DNA from: Flavobacteriaceae bacterium
GTDB lineage: Bacteria; Bacteroidota; Bacteroidia; Flavobacteriales; Flavobacteriaceae
Direction: 5' to 3'
DNA: 64,000 nt
Assembly: GCA_029238515.1 (NCBI GenBank)
Contig: JAQWFW010000010.1
Span: forward strand, 25,231-89,230
Below are positions 31,984 to 42,067 of the stretch, in pieces. The notes beneath the pieces are model-generated. The model did not search any database. It was not told the DNA's origin and saw only the letters and a program-made list of their open reading frames with translations. Numbering within the stretch: position 1 is the first letter of the stretch; every line of letters starts with the position of its first letter. A program made the translations under genes and the position numbers.

Positions 31984-32985
31984 TTAGAAGCTGTAGATTG
32001 CAGCGATAGTGAATGCTGAGAGAGAATCAGATGCAAGGCCATCGTTGTCAACATATGGCTCAGAGTTGCTCCATGAGTCTAATCTAACTTCTGGCTTAAT
32101 TGTTAAGTTTTCAACAGTGTAGCTTCCCGTAAGAGTAGTTGCAAATACGCTTGGAAGGTCATCTGCTTCATCATCATGAAGTCCAAAAAGCTCACCTCTA
32201 AGTCCAATTGTAAACGTCTCAGAAGTAGCCAATTGTGGATAAAGTGCAACTCCGTAGAATCCAGCGTCATCACTTACTTGATAAGCACCATTGATCCCTA
32301 AAAAGAAGTCGTCTGAAAGGTCAAAACCACCTGTATAGTCGATTTCGAATCCTAATACTTCTTCATCGTCATAGTACAAGTTCAAGAACTGTCCTGCATA
32401 CCCTAACTGAGCACCCAAAGCATATCCTCCAGTAGTATTGTTGTTTACATCTGTTGGGTTCATTAGCGCAAGCATTAAGCTAAAGTCACCTAAATCAAAA
32501 TCAGCTTTCAAACCAACCATTGAAAATGGACCGCTTGAAAATAAGTAAGATGTACTGTAGTTAAAGTTTCCTGCAGGAGAAATGACTTCGTAACCTAAGT
32601 ATGTGTTAAAACGTCCCATTGTAAGAGTAGTGGTTTCAGACACATTCCAGTATGCATATAATTGGTTGAGGTTGTACCCGCCAATAGCTGCATCACCTCT
32701 CGGTCCAAAAACAACATCGGCAACAACACCTGTTTTCTCACCTTCGTATGAAACTACAAGATTAGCCATACCCAAGGCAAAACCTGTTTCGTCTGCAAAT
32801 GAGGATCCAAATGCAACAGGAACTTCTTCTCCTTCATCGTTTAAAACTGTTGAATCGTCAGCTGTTGATAAATAACTCTGATAATAAGCGTCAACTGTTC
32901 CAGAAATAGAAAGTTTTGGTGCTTCATCCTGTGCAAAAACAGCTACAGAACATGTAATCGTTAATAATGTAAAAATTTTTTTCAT
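31984..32985 (-). CDS. Outer-membrane beta-barrel porin, BBP2/OmpL-like
   Basis: Signal peptide MKKIFTLLTITCSVAVFAQ; SISGTVDAYYQSYLS...LTMGRFNTYLGYEVISPAGNFNYSTSYLFSSGPFSMVGLKADF typical of Bacteroidetes BBP2 porins; alternating beta pattern, C-terminal aromatic (IYSF). Confidence 0.78.
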   Translation of the reverse strand: MKKIFTLLTITCSVAVFAQDEAPKLSISGTVDAYYQSYLSTADDSTVLNDEGEEVPVAFGSSFADETGFALGMANLVVSYEGEKTGVVADVVFGPRGDAAIGGYNLNQLYAYWNVSETTTLTMGRFNTYLGYEVISPAGNFNYSTSYLFSSGPFSMVGLKADFDLGDFSLMLALMNPTDVNNNTTGGYALGAQLGYAGQFLNLYYDDEEVLGFEIDYTGGFDLSDDFFLGINGAYQVSDDAGFYGVALYPQLATSETFTIGLRGELFGLHDDEADDLPSVFATTLTGSYTVENLTIKPEVRLDSWSNSEPYVDNDGLASDSLSAFTIAAIYSF

Positions 32986-33093
32986 AATAATTAGTTAATT
33001 TATAGTGATTAATGGCCCAAACATAGTATATAAAAATGGTAACCCCCAAAAAAATAAGGTATATAAAGTAATTTTTATGTAGTTGATAAAAAT

Positions 33094-33117
33094 AACCCCC
33101 TAAAATTTAGGGGTATT
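33094..33117. repeat. Hairpin/dyad in the porin-gltB divergent intergenic region
   Basis: CCCCTAAA-A-TTTAGGGG flanked by TAAC/GTAT. Confidence 0.6.
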
Positions 33118-33422
33118 ATGGTATTTATTTAATTATTTGTGAAATTAACATTGTTGTTTTTGGTGTAAACATGAAATTCCGCTTATTTTTTTAAGCACTT
33201 TAGTTGAATTATGAATTTGATTCGATAGGGTGTTGTCGCAGAAAAATTCACAAAAAAGGGTTGATAATTCATCAAAAACCATAGGGCCAAAATATCTAAA
33301 ATACATTTTAAAGCCGATAAATTATTAAAATCATAATAATGTATGCACTATGATTGTTAGTCCTCTTTTTGTCCTTATCTTTCATCTCTAATTTGTTGAA
33401 AATTAACGTTTAAAAAAAGGTT

Positions 33423-36400
33423 ATGTTGAAAAAACAAGGGATGTATTTGCCAGAATTCGAGCACGACAATTGTGGTGCTGGGTTTATTTGTAGTCTGGAA
33501 GGGAACAAGTCAAATGATATTATTCATAAAGCACTTCAAATTTTGGAGCGTTTAGAGCATAGGGGTGCTGTAAGCTCAGATGGTAAAACTGGTGACGGTG
33601 CCGGAATACTAACTGATATTCCTCACGAACTCTTTGTAAATGATTGTCCATTCGATTTGCCTAGTTTTGGGCAATATGCTACTGGAAATGTATTCCTGCC
33701 TAAAAAGGAGAATCAACGCGACTATTGCATCTCCGTCTTTGAAAAGTTTATCAAAGAACAAGGGCTGAATGTTCAAGGATGGAGAGAAGTTCCTATTGAC
33801 CCTTCAGTTTTGGGATCTATTGCAGAACAAACAGAACCTGTTGTAAAACAAATTTTCATTACCAAAAACAACGATGAGCAAGAAGATTTTGAGTTTAAAT
33901 TGAAACTGTTTATTGCGCGCAAAAAAGCGGAACATGAAATTTACAATTCAAAACTTTCAGAAAGCAACTTTTTTTACCTTCCAAGTCTCTCCACAAAAAT
34001 CATAATATATAAAGGACTACTTATCCCAGAAGACATCAAGTTGTACTACAAAGATTTAGAAAATCCTTTGTTTGTAACTCGTCTTGCATTGGTGCATCAA
34101 CGATTTTCGACCAATACTTTCCCAACATGGGATTTGGCACAACCTTTCAGATATATGTGTCACAACGGAGAAATCAATACTTTACGTGGTAATATATCTA
34201 GAATGCTTTCTCGTGAGGCATTACTCGAAAGCGACTGGTTTGGAGAAGACATAAAATCGATTCTTCCAGTAATTCTTCCTAAAAAATCTGATTCTGCTTC
34301 CATGGATATGGCTGTAGAATTGCTTTTGATGACAGGTCGTTCATTGCCCGAGGTCATGATGATGCTCATCCCAGAAGCATGGGAGAAAAATGACGAAATG
34401 TCGCCTACCAAAAAAGCATTTTACGAATATAACTCTTGCTTGATGGAACCTTGGGACGGACCAGCATCTATCCCATTCACCGATGGAGATTATATTGGTG
34501 CTGTTTTGGACAGAAATGGACTACGACCTTCGCGATACTCTGTGACCAAAGATGGTTACGTGATTATGTCTTCGGAGATTGGAGTCATTGAATTGGCACC
34601 AGAAAATGTTGCACATCATGGTCGTTTGGAACCTGGAAAAATGTTTTTGGTGGATATGAATGAAGGCCGAATCGTAAATGATGAAGAAATCAAAGAGGCC
34701 ATCGCAGCAAAACAACCCTACAGTGCTTGGTTAGAGGATAATTTGGTCTATCTAAAGGAAATTCCTTACAATGACTGCCCCGTTTTTCTTAATCAAGAAT
34801 CACTTAATAAAAGAAAAGTGCTTTTTGGCTACACCCAAGAAGATATCAATACCATAATATTGCCAATGGCCAACCAAGCCAAAGAGCCCATTGGATCTAT
34901 GGGAAGTGATACGCCTCTTGCGCTTTTATCTGAACGACCACAACTTATATACAATTACTTCAAGCAATTATTTGCTCAAGTTACGAATCCACCACTAGAT
35001 GGAATTCGTGAAGAATTGATCACAGACATTAGTTTGACTCTTGGTAGTGACCACAACATTTTCGAAATAAATGAAGCACATTGCCAGAAGCTTAAAATTC
35101 AAAATCCAGTAATCTCAAAACAAGATTTGGATAAAATTAAAAGCTATGATCACCCTAATTTTAAAATTACTTCTGCATCAATTCTGTACGATATCAGCAA
35201 GGGTCACAACGGTTTAGAAGATGCTCTAGATAACCTTTTAGAAACCGCTTCTGCACATGTTGATAACGGTACAAATATTTTGATTCTCTCAGACCGTAAT
35301 GTATCCAAAGATAAGGCGCCTATTCCAGCACTTTTGGCATGTTCATTCATCAATAGTGGTTTACAAAAATTAGGAAAGCGTTCCAAAATAAGCATCATTA
35401 TTGAGTCGGCAGAACCACGTGAGGTGCATCATTTTGCACTTTTGTTTGGCTATGGCGCAAGTGCCATTAATCCATACATGGTAAATGAAATTATTGAAGA
35501 TGAAGTTCTAAGCCAAGACCCAAAAGCAGATACCGAAAAAGCAATTGCCAATTACAATAAAGCAGTAGGGAAGGGTATTCTCAAAGTGATGAATAAAATT
35601 GGCATTTCAACACTCAACTCCTACAGAGGATCGCAATTATTCGAGTGTATTGGTATCAATACGCGTGTAGTCGAAAAATATTTTCCGAATACTGCGACAA
35701 GAATTCAAGGGGTTGATTTGCATCAATTGGAAAAAGAGATTTCTAAGCGCTATGCTTCTGCATATGTCAAAAAATCTATTGATGCGACATTAGACTTAGA
35801 AATGGGCGGTCAGTACCGTTGGAGAAGAAATGGGGAGCATCATTTGTTCAATCCACTTTCTATTGCAAAACTTCAGGATTCTGTTCGTGCCAATAAGCCA
35901 CAGAAATACAAAGAATATGCTGAGATAATCAACAATCAATCGAAGCAATTGATGACCATTCGTGGGCTGTTCGAATTTACCAACTATGATCCAATTCCAT
36001 TGGAAGAAGTTGAACCTTGGACCAATATCGTAAAGCGTTTTAAAACTGGTGCAATGTCCTATGGATCAATCAGTAAAGAAGCTCATGAAAACTTAGCTAT
36101 TGCTATGAACAGAATTGGTGGAAAAAGTAATTCTGGTGAGGGTGGAGAAGACCAAGAACGTTTTTATAAAAATGCTAATGGTGATTGGAAAAACAGTGCT
36201 ATCAAGCAAGTAGCATCTGGCCGATTTGGAGTTACATCTAATTACCTTTCAAATGCTCAGGAAATTCAAATAAAAATGGCACAAGGTGCCAAGCCAGGAG
36301 AGGGCGGACAACTTCCTGGGCCAAAAGTAAATCCTGACATTGCTAAAACACGAAATTCAACGCCTTACGTAGGGCTTATTTCTCCGCCTCCACATCATGA

Positions 36401-37922
36401 TATTTATTCTATTGAAGATTTATCGCAACTTATTTACGACTTAAAATCGGCAAACCGTCAAGCGCGTATCAATGTCAAACTTGTTTCTGAAGTTGGGGTA
36501 GGTACTGTAGCAGCAGGTGTAGCTAAAGCCAAAGCAGATGTAGTATTGATTTCCGGATATGACGGAGGAACAGGGGCATCTCCTTTAACATCTCTAAAAC
36601 ATGCAGGACTTCCTTGGGAATTAGGTTTGGCCGAAGCACAACAAACCCTCGTAATGAATGATTTGAGGAGTAGAATTGTGGTAGAATGTGACGGTCAATT
36701 GAAAACAGGAAGAGATGTTGCAGTAGCTTGTCTTTTGGGAGCAGAAGAATTTGGATTCGCAACTGCACCGCTAGTAGCGTCTGGGTGTGTGATGATGCGT
36801 GCTTGTCACCTCAATACATGTCCAGTTGGAATTGCAACACAGAACCCTGAACTGCGCAAAAAATTCAAAGGAAAACCAGAGCATGTCGTAAACTTTATGT
36901 ATTTCATTGCACAGGAATTACGTGAAATTATGGCTAAACTTGGTTTTAGAACCGTAGATGAAATGGTTGGTCAAGTCGATAAACTAGACCGTAACACAGC
37001 CATTGAACATTACAAATCTAGAGGGATTGATTTATCACCAATTCTTCATAAAGTTGAAGTCAGTAAAGATGTTGATATTCTCAATACAGATAAGCAAGAT
37101 CATCAATTGGAACGTGCTTTAGATTTTGAAATCATAGACAAGGCACATCCTGCTTTGTTCCGTAAAGAACCAACAGTATTAGATTTAAAAATTAACAATG
37201 AAAATAGAGCAGTAGGCGCAATTTTGAGCAATGAGATATCTAAAATATACGGTGCTCAAGGATTGCCTGATAGTACACTCAAAATTAACTTTAAAGGGTC
37301 TGCTGGTCAAAGTTTTGGTGCTTTTGCCACAAAAGGATTGACACTGAATGTTATTGGGAATACTAATGACTACTTAGGTAAAGGATTGTCTGGTGCAAAA
37401 ATTTCGGTACGTGTTCCAGATGAATCTACTATTGTTCCTGAGGAAAATATCATCATTGGAAATGTTGCACTTTATGGAGCAACTTCTGGAGAGGTTTACA
37501 TCAATGGTAAAGCTGGAGAGCGTTTTTGTGTTCGGAATTCTGGTGCAAAAGCGGTAGTCGAAGGGATTGGTGATCATGGTTGTGAATACATGACCGGTGG
37601 TGTGGCCGTTATTTTGGGCGATGTAGGCCGAAACTTTGGAGCAGGTATGAGTGGTGGTATTGCTTATGTTTATGATCCAAATCAAACATTTAAAAATAAA
37701 TGCAATCAAGAAGGGCTCAATTTGGATCCGCTAAAAGAGGATGCTCATGTTTTAGAAATAAAAACACTCATTGAAAATCATTACAACAATACTCTGAGTC
37801 CATTAGCTCAACGTATTTTGGAACAATGGGAAACAGAGCTCAAACATTTTGTTCGTGTTTTTCCAGAAGAATACAAACAAGCATTAATAAGATTAAAAAA
37901 CGAAAACCTCGTAAAAAAATAA
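33423..37922 (+). CDS. gltB: Glutamate synthase large subunit
   Basis: 1499 aa; YLPEFEHDNCGAGFICSLEG (Ntn Cys), FMN/Fe-S region (CVMMRACHLNTCPVGIATQNPELRKKF), GXGXG beta-helix C-terminus. Confidence 0.97.
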   Translation: MLKKQGMYLPEFEHDNCGAGFICSLEGNKSNDIIHKALQILERLEHRGAVSSDGKTGDGAGILTDIPHELFVNDCPFDLPSFGQYATGNVFLPKKENQRDYCISVFEKFIKEQGLNVQGWREVPIDPSVLGSIAEQTEPVVKQIFITKNNDEQEDFEFKLKLFIARKKAEHEIYNSKLSESNFFYLPSLSTKIIIYKGLLIPEDIKLYYKDLENPLFVTRLALVHQRFSTNTFPTWDLAQPFRYMCHNGEINTLRGNISRMLSREALLESDWFGEDIKSILPVILPKKSDSASMDMAVELLLMTGRSLPEVMMMLIPEAWEKNDEMSPTKKAFYEYNSCLMEPWDGPASIPFTDGDYIGAVLDRNGLRPSRYSVTKDGYVIMSSEIGVIELAPENVAHHGRLEPGKMFLVDMNEGRIVNDEEIKEAIAAKQPYSAWLEDNLVYLKEIPYNDCPVFLNQESLNKRKVLFGYTQEDINTIILPMANQAKEPIGSMGSDTPLALLSERPQLIYNYFKQLFAQVTNPPLDGIREELITDISLTLGSDHNIFEINEAHCQKLKIQNPVISKQDLDKIKSYDHPNFKITSASILYDISKGHNGLEDALDNLLETASAHVDNGTNILILSDRNVSKDKAPIPALLACSFINSGLQKLGKRSKISIIIESAEPREVHHFALLFGYGASAINPYMVNEIIEDEVLSQDPKADTEKAIANYNKAVGKGILKVMNKIGISTLNSYRGSQLFECIGINTRVVEKYFPNTATRIQGVDLHQLEKEISKRYASAYVKKSIDATLDLEMGGQYRWRRNGEHHLFNPLSIAKLQDSVRANKPQKYKEYAEIINNQSKQLMTIRGLFEFTNYDPIPLEEVEPWTNIVKRFKTGAMSYGSISKEAHENLAIAMNRIGGKSNSGEGGEDQERFYKNANGDWKNSAIKQVASGRFGVTSNYLSNAQEIQIKMAQGAKPGEGGQLPGPKVNPDIAKTRNSTPYVGLISPPPHHDIYSIEDLSQLIYDLKSANRQARINVKLVSEVGVGTVAAGVAKAKADVVLISGYDGGTGASPLTSLKHAGLPWELGLAEAQQTLVMNDLRSRIVVECDGQLKTGRDVAVACLLGAEEFGFATAPLVASGCVMMRACHLNTCPVGIATQNPELRKKFKGKPEHVVNFMYFIAQELREIMAKLGFRTVDEMVGQVDKLDRNTAIEHYKSRGIDLSPILHKVEVSKDVDILNTDKQDHQLERALDFEIIDKAHPALFRKEPTVLDLKINNENRAVGAILSNEISKIYGAQGLPDSTLKINFKGSAGQSFGAFATKGLTLNVIGNTNDYLGKGLSGAKISVRVPDESTIVPEENIIIGNVALYGATSGEVYINGKAGERFCVRNSGAKAVVEGIGDHGCEYMTGGVAVILGDVGRNFGAGMSGGIAYVYDPNQTFKNKCNQEGLNLDPLKEDAHVLEIKTLIENHYNNTLSPLAQRILEQWETELKHFVRVFPEEYKQALIRLKNENLVKK

Positions 37923-37926
37923 TACT

Positions 37927-39393
37927 ATGGGAAAGATCACAGGTTTTATGGACTACAAGCGTGTAGACGAATCGTATGATGCGGTAAAAGAACGCGTTAA
38001 GCATTATAAAGAATTTACAGTTCCTTTAGACAAAAAAGAACTACAGAACCAAGGCGCACGCTGCATGGATTGTGGAATCCCATTTTGCCATAGCGGTTGC
38101 CCACTTGGAAATTTGGTTCCAGATTTCAACGATAATGTTTATCGAGGGAATTGGGAAAAAGCAGCAAAAATTCTGCATTCAACAAACAATTTTCCAGAAT
38201 TTACTGGCCGTTTGTGTCCAGCTCCTTGCGAACAAGCTTGTGTATTAGGCATTAATGAAGACCCTGTAAGTATTGAGAATATTGAAAAAAATATTGTCGA
38301 AACAGCTTTCGAAAAAGGATGGGTTAAACCACAAATTCCTGAAAATAGAACTGGAAAAACAGTAGCTATTATTGGTTCTGGTCCATCAGGATTGGCAGCG
38401 GCACAACAATTAAACCGAGCAGGTCATCTTGTTACCGTTTTTGAACGTGATGAAAAAATAGGAGGGTTGTTGCGTTATGGAATTCCAGATTTTAAACTTG
38501 AAAAATCGATTATAGACCGTCGTATTGATGTATTAAAAGAAGAAGGGATTATATTTAAACCGAACACAAATGTTGGGGAGGATGTAAGCATTGAAACACT
38601 AAAATCTGACTTTGATACGCTTCTGCTTTGTGGTGGTGCTACCGCTCGTCGTGTTTTACCTATAGATGGCGTCAATTTGAAGGGTGTACATCAAGCAATG
38701 GATTTTTTGAAGCTCAACAACGAATATGTTGATGGGCTTAAAACATTTGATCAAATTATTTCTGCTAAAGGCAAAAATGTAATTGTTATTGGAGGTGGTG
38801 ATACGGGCTCGGATTGTATAGGAACTTCAAACAGGCACGGCGCAAAATCTGTTACAAATTTTGAAATTTTGGATAAACCTTCTGAAGGTCGTCCAGCACA
38901 CCAACCATGGCCTTTTTGGCCCATGAAAATGAAGACAAGTTCATCTCACCAAGAAGGTGTACAACGGCATTGGAGTGTGTCAACAAAAGAATTTGTCGGA
39001 GATGAAAATGGAAATCTTACTGCTCTAGTTACTTGTGAAGTGGAGTGGATTTTTAAAGAAGGAGAACGCCCTCAGTTAAGAGAACTTCCTAATTCCGAAA
39101 AAACATGGCCTTGTGATATGGTATTATTGGCACTTGGTTTTACTGGACCAGGTTCTAATCTAGTGGATCAATTAGGTTTGGAAACTGATTTTAGAACAAA
39201 CATCAAAGCAACAACTAAGGACTACAAAACCAATATTCCTGGTGTTTTTGCTGCGGGAGATATCAGAAGAGGCCAATCGCTTATTGTTTGGGCTATTTCA
39301 GAAGGTCGCCAAGCTGCACATCATATGGATACATTTTTGATGGGGTCTTCGGACTTACCGCTCAAGGATGATAATGATTTGCCAAGAGTTTAG
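37927..39393 (+). CDS. gltD: Glutamate synthase small subunit
   Basis: [70 protein letters not shown]. Confidence 0.97.
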   Translation: MGKITGFMDYKRVDESYDAVKERVKHYKEFTVPLDKKELQNQGARCMDCGIPFCHSGCPLGNLVPDFNDNVYRGNWEKAAKILHSTNNFPEFTGRLCPAPCEQACVLGINEDPVSIENIEKNIVETAFEKGWVKPQIPENRTGKTVAIIGSGPSGLAAAQQLNRAGHLVTVFERDEKIGGLLRYGIPDFKLEKSIIDRRIDVLKEEGIIFKPNTNVGEDVSIETLKSDFDTLLLCGGATARRVLPIDGVNLKGVHQAMDFLKLNNEYVDGLKTFDQIISAKGKNVIVIGGGDTGSDCIGTSNRHGAKSVTNFEILDKPSEGRPAHQPWPFWPMKMKTSSSHQEGVQRHWSVSTKEFVGDENGNLTALVTCEVEWIFKEGERPQLRELPNSEKTWPCDMVLLALGFTGPGSNLVDQLGLETDFRTNIKATTKDYKTNIPGVFAAGDIRRGQSLIVWAISEGRQAAHHMDTFLMGSSDLPLKDDNDLPRV

Positions 39394-39585
39394 GTTTCGA
39401 TTTCAATATTTCCATTGATTTTAGATTAGGTTTTTTTTAAGTTTACCTTTATTTTTTCTTTACAATACAGAGGTGTTGAAACAAATAAATTTTTAGAATA
39501 CTATTTAATTTGTATTTTGACCCAAAATTAAAAGCTTTTGTTGGCGCATTATATTTACTCATGTGCTATAACATTCTAATTAATT

Positions 39586-41118
39586 ATGAAAAAAATACTC
39601 TTTTTAAGCGCTTTTATATTGGTACTTGGGTGTCGTGATGAAGAAGTTGAATCTGTTTCGCAAGTTGATAATGCTCCTTTTGAAATTACACAAATTAGTT
39701 TTAAACCAGATTTTAATACAACCATTACTGATGAAATTGTATTAGACTTTGATGGTGTCCAAACATTCAGTGGGTACATCCCTTATGGTGTTTCAATTCA
39801 AAGTTTGGTTGCTAGTATAACGACGTCGCCAGAGCGCGGTATCATTCAATTGGATGGGGCGCTATTTCAAAACGAAGTCACATCTCATGATTTTGGAAAA
39901 GAAGTCAACGTAGAACTGTTTAACTCAGATCAGTCCAATTCTTGGAATTATACTGTTCGTTTGACCTATTTTACAGGGCTGCCCATCCTTAGCATCGATA
40001 CTGATGGTATTCCTGTAGACTCTAGAGATGTTTATGTGGATGGATCTATAGAATTATTTGGAGGATTGAATTTTGAACACATAGATACATCAAACATAAT
40101 GATTAGAGGTCGAGGAAATTCTACTTGGTTTCTTCATTCAAAAAAACCATATCAGATTAAATTTGAAACAAAAACTAATATTCTTGGACTTCCAAAAGAT
40201 AGAAAATGGGTTTTACTTGCCGAGTACTCAGATAAAACGATGCTAAGAAACAAGTTGACCTACGAAATGGGTGCTATGAGTAGTCTGGACTATACTCCCG
40301 CAGGCGAATTTGTAGAATTTTTTCTGAATGATGTTCATCTAGGAACATATTTTTTGGCACAAAAAGTTGAAGAATCATACAATCGTGTACAAATTGGTGA
40401 TGATGGATATTTGATAGAGATTGATCAAGATTATAGAGTCGATCAAGAAGATGTCTTTTTCGCACCTACCATTTTCACTCAACAATACACCTCCAATGTA
40501 TTTAATATCAAAGCGCCGAATATCAGCTATGGCTCAGCTGAATTTGATCTCATTGAAAATCATGTTAATGATTTTGAATCTGCTCTATTTGGACCAGATT
40601 TTACAGACCCTGACATCGGCTATCGTGCCTTTGTAGATATTGATAGCTTTGTCGACTGGTTTTTAATCAATGAAATTTCAAAAACCGTAGATGCTCAATG
40701 GTATTCAAGTATCCATTTTACCTATATCCCTGGTGAAAAAATAAAAATGGGTCCGCTATGGGATTTTGATTTGTCTTATGGTAATGTTGATTATGCTGAT
40801 CCCGAATACCCTGAAGGTTTTTGGATCAAAGACAACCCTTGGATCAGTAGAATGTTTGAAGATCCCTATTTTGTATCACTTGTTGAAAATAGATTCAGTT
40901 ATTATTACAATAATTTAGGATACTTCAATGAGTTTATTGACGATAATAGTGCTTATTTGGATCGCTCTCAAGCTTATAACTATGATATTTGGCAAAGTTT
41001 GGGGATGTATGTTTGGCCAAATCCCGTTTGGTTTGATACTTATGCCGAGGAAATAAACCACCTCAAGCAATGGCTTTCTACTCGAATGAATTGGTTGGCA
41101 CAAGAATTTGGTTCTTAA
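39586..41118 (+). CDS. CotH-like kinase family lipoprotein
   Basis: LVLGC lipobox followed by RDEE; IRGRGNSTW, KKPYQIKF, KWVLLAEYSDKTMLRNKL, GPLWDFDLSYGN (CotH metal-binding motif). Confidence 0.88.
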   Translation: MKKILFLSAFILVLGCRDEEVESVSQVDNAPFEITQISFKPDFNTTITDEIVLDFDGVQTFSGYIPYGVSIQSLVASITTSPERGIIQLDGALFQNEVTSHDFGKEVNVELFNSDQSNSWNYTVRLTYFTGLPILSIDTDGIPVDSRDVYVDGSIELFGGLNFEHIDTSNIMIRGRGNSTWFLHSKKPYQIKFETKTNILGLPKDRKWVLLAEYSDKTMLRNKLTYEMGAMSSLDYTPAGEFVEFFLNDVHLGTYFLAQKVEESYNRVQIGDDGYLIEIDQDYRVDQEDVFFAPTIFTQQYTSNVFNIKAPNISYGSAEFDLIENHVNDFESALFGPDFTDPDIGYRAFVDIDSFVDWFLINEISKTVDAQWYSSIHFTYIPGEKIKMGPLWDFDLSYGNVDYADPEYPEGFWIKDNPWISRMFEDPYFVSLVENRFSYYYNNLGYFNEFIDDNSAYLDRSQAYNYDIWQSLGMYVWPNPVWFDTYAEEINHLKQWLSTRMNWLAQEFGS

Positions 41119-41213
41119 ACCCCAAATCTGTTAATGTTTTGATAAATCAAAACCAATTTCGTTGGCGTTGTATTAGTTTTGTTTCAATCTAATGAGATAA
41201 AAATTAAACAAAA

Positions 41214-42050
41214 ATGCTATCACAATTCATTAAAATATTAAGTTTTTTGATTCTTCCATTCTTTGTTATTGATGGAGATCAAAAACAAAACAAAGATTTT
41301 CAGGGAAAAGCTACTTATATTTCAAAATCGAAGATGGATCTAGGGAGTTGGGGAGCTCGAATGAGTGAGGCCCAAAAAAAGCAAATCGCTGCACGTTTAA
41401 AAAATCGATTAGAAAAAGAATTTACTTTAGTCTTCAACAAAGAAGAATCGTTATTTAATGAGGAGGAACAATTGGACGCAATTTCAGGTGCTACAGATTC
41501 TTGGGGTAAAAATTTTGCTGCTGGAGAAAATTACAAAAACGTAAAGACTAATACTCAAATTCAGCAACAAGAATTTTACGGTAAAAAGTTTTTGGTTGAA
41601 GACCAATTGCAACCTATGGAATGGACTTTAGGAAAAGAAACTAAAAAGATAGGAAATTACACCTGTTTCAAAGCCACCACTTTTATTGCTACAGATGATT
41701 TATTGTGGTATTCTTTTTCGTGGGGGCGCATGCGCTCTAACGATTCAACACAAGATGAGACTACCGAAAACAATGAAACTGCTGTAGAGATTACTCAGGT
41801 TGAGGCATGGTATACGCCACAAATCCCTGTACGTCATGGACCATCAGAATATTGGGGATTACCTGGTTTGATTCTAGAAGTTAGTGCTGGCGACACCACG
41901 ATGTTGTGCTCAAAACTTGTCCTTAACCCAGAAGAGACAATAGTAATTGAAGCGCCAAAAAAAGGAACAATTGTTGCCAAAAATGAGTATCAAGACCTTA
42001 TACAAAAGAAAATGGCAGAGTTTAGAAGCAACCGAATGCGTCGTCGTTAA
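41214..42050 (+). CDS. GLPGLI family protein
   Basis: Signal-like N-terminus; VEAWYTPQIPVRHGPSEYWGLPGLILEVSAGDTTM contains the diagnostic GLPGLI motif. Confidence 0.93.
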   Translation: MLSQFIKILSFLILPFFVIDGDQKQNKDFQGKATYISKSKMDLGSWGARMSEAQKKQIAARLKNRLEKEFTLVFNKEESLFNEEEQLDAISGATDSWGKNFAAGENYKNVKTNTQIQQQEFYGKKFLVEDQLQPMEWTLGKETKKIGNYTCFKATTFIATDDLLWYSFSWGRMRSNDSTQDETTENNETAVEITQVEAWYTPQIPVRHGPSEYWGLPGLILEVSAGDTTMLCSKLVLNPEETIVIEAPKKGTIVAKNEYQDLIQKKMAEFRSNRMRRR

Positions 42051-42067
42051 GTTCTAATTTTTCCTCG

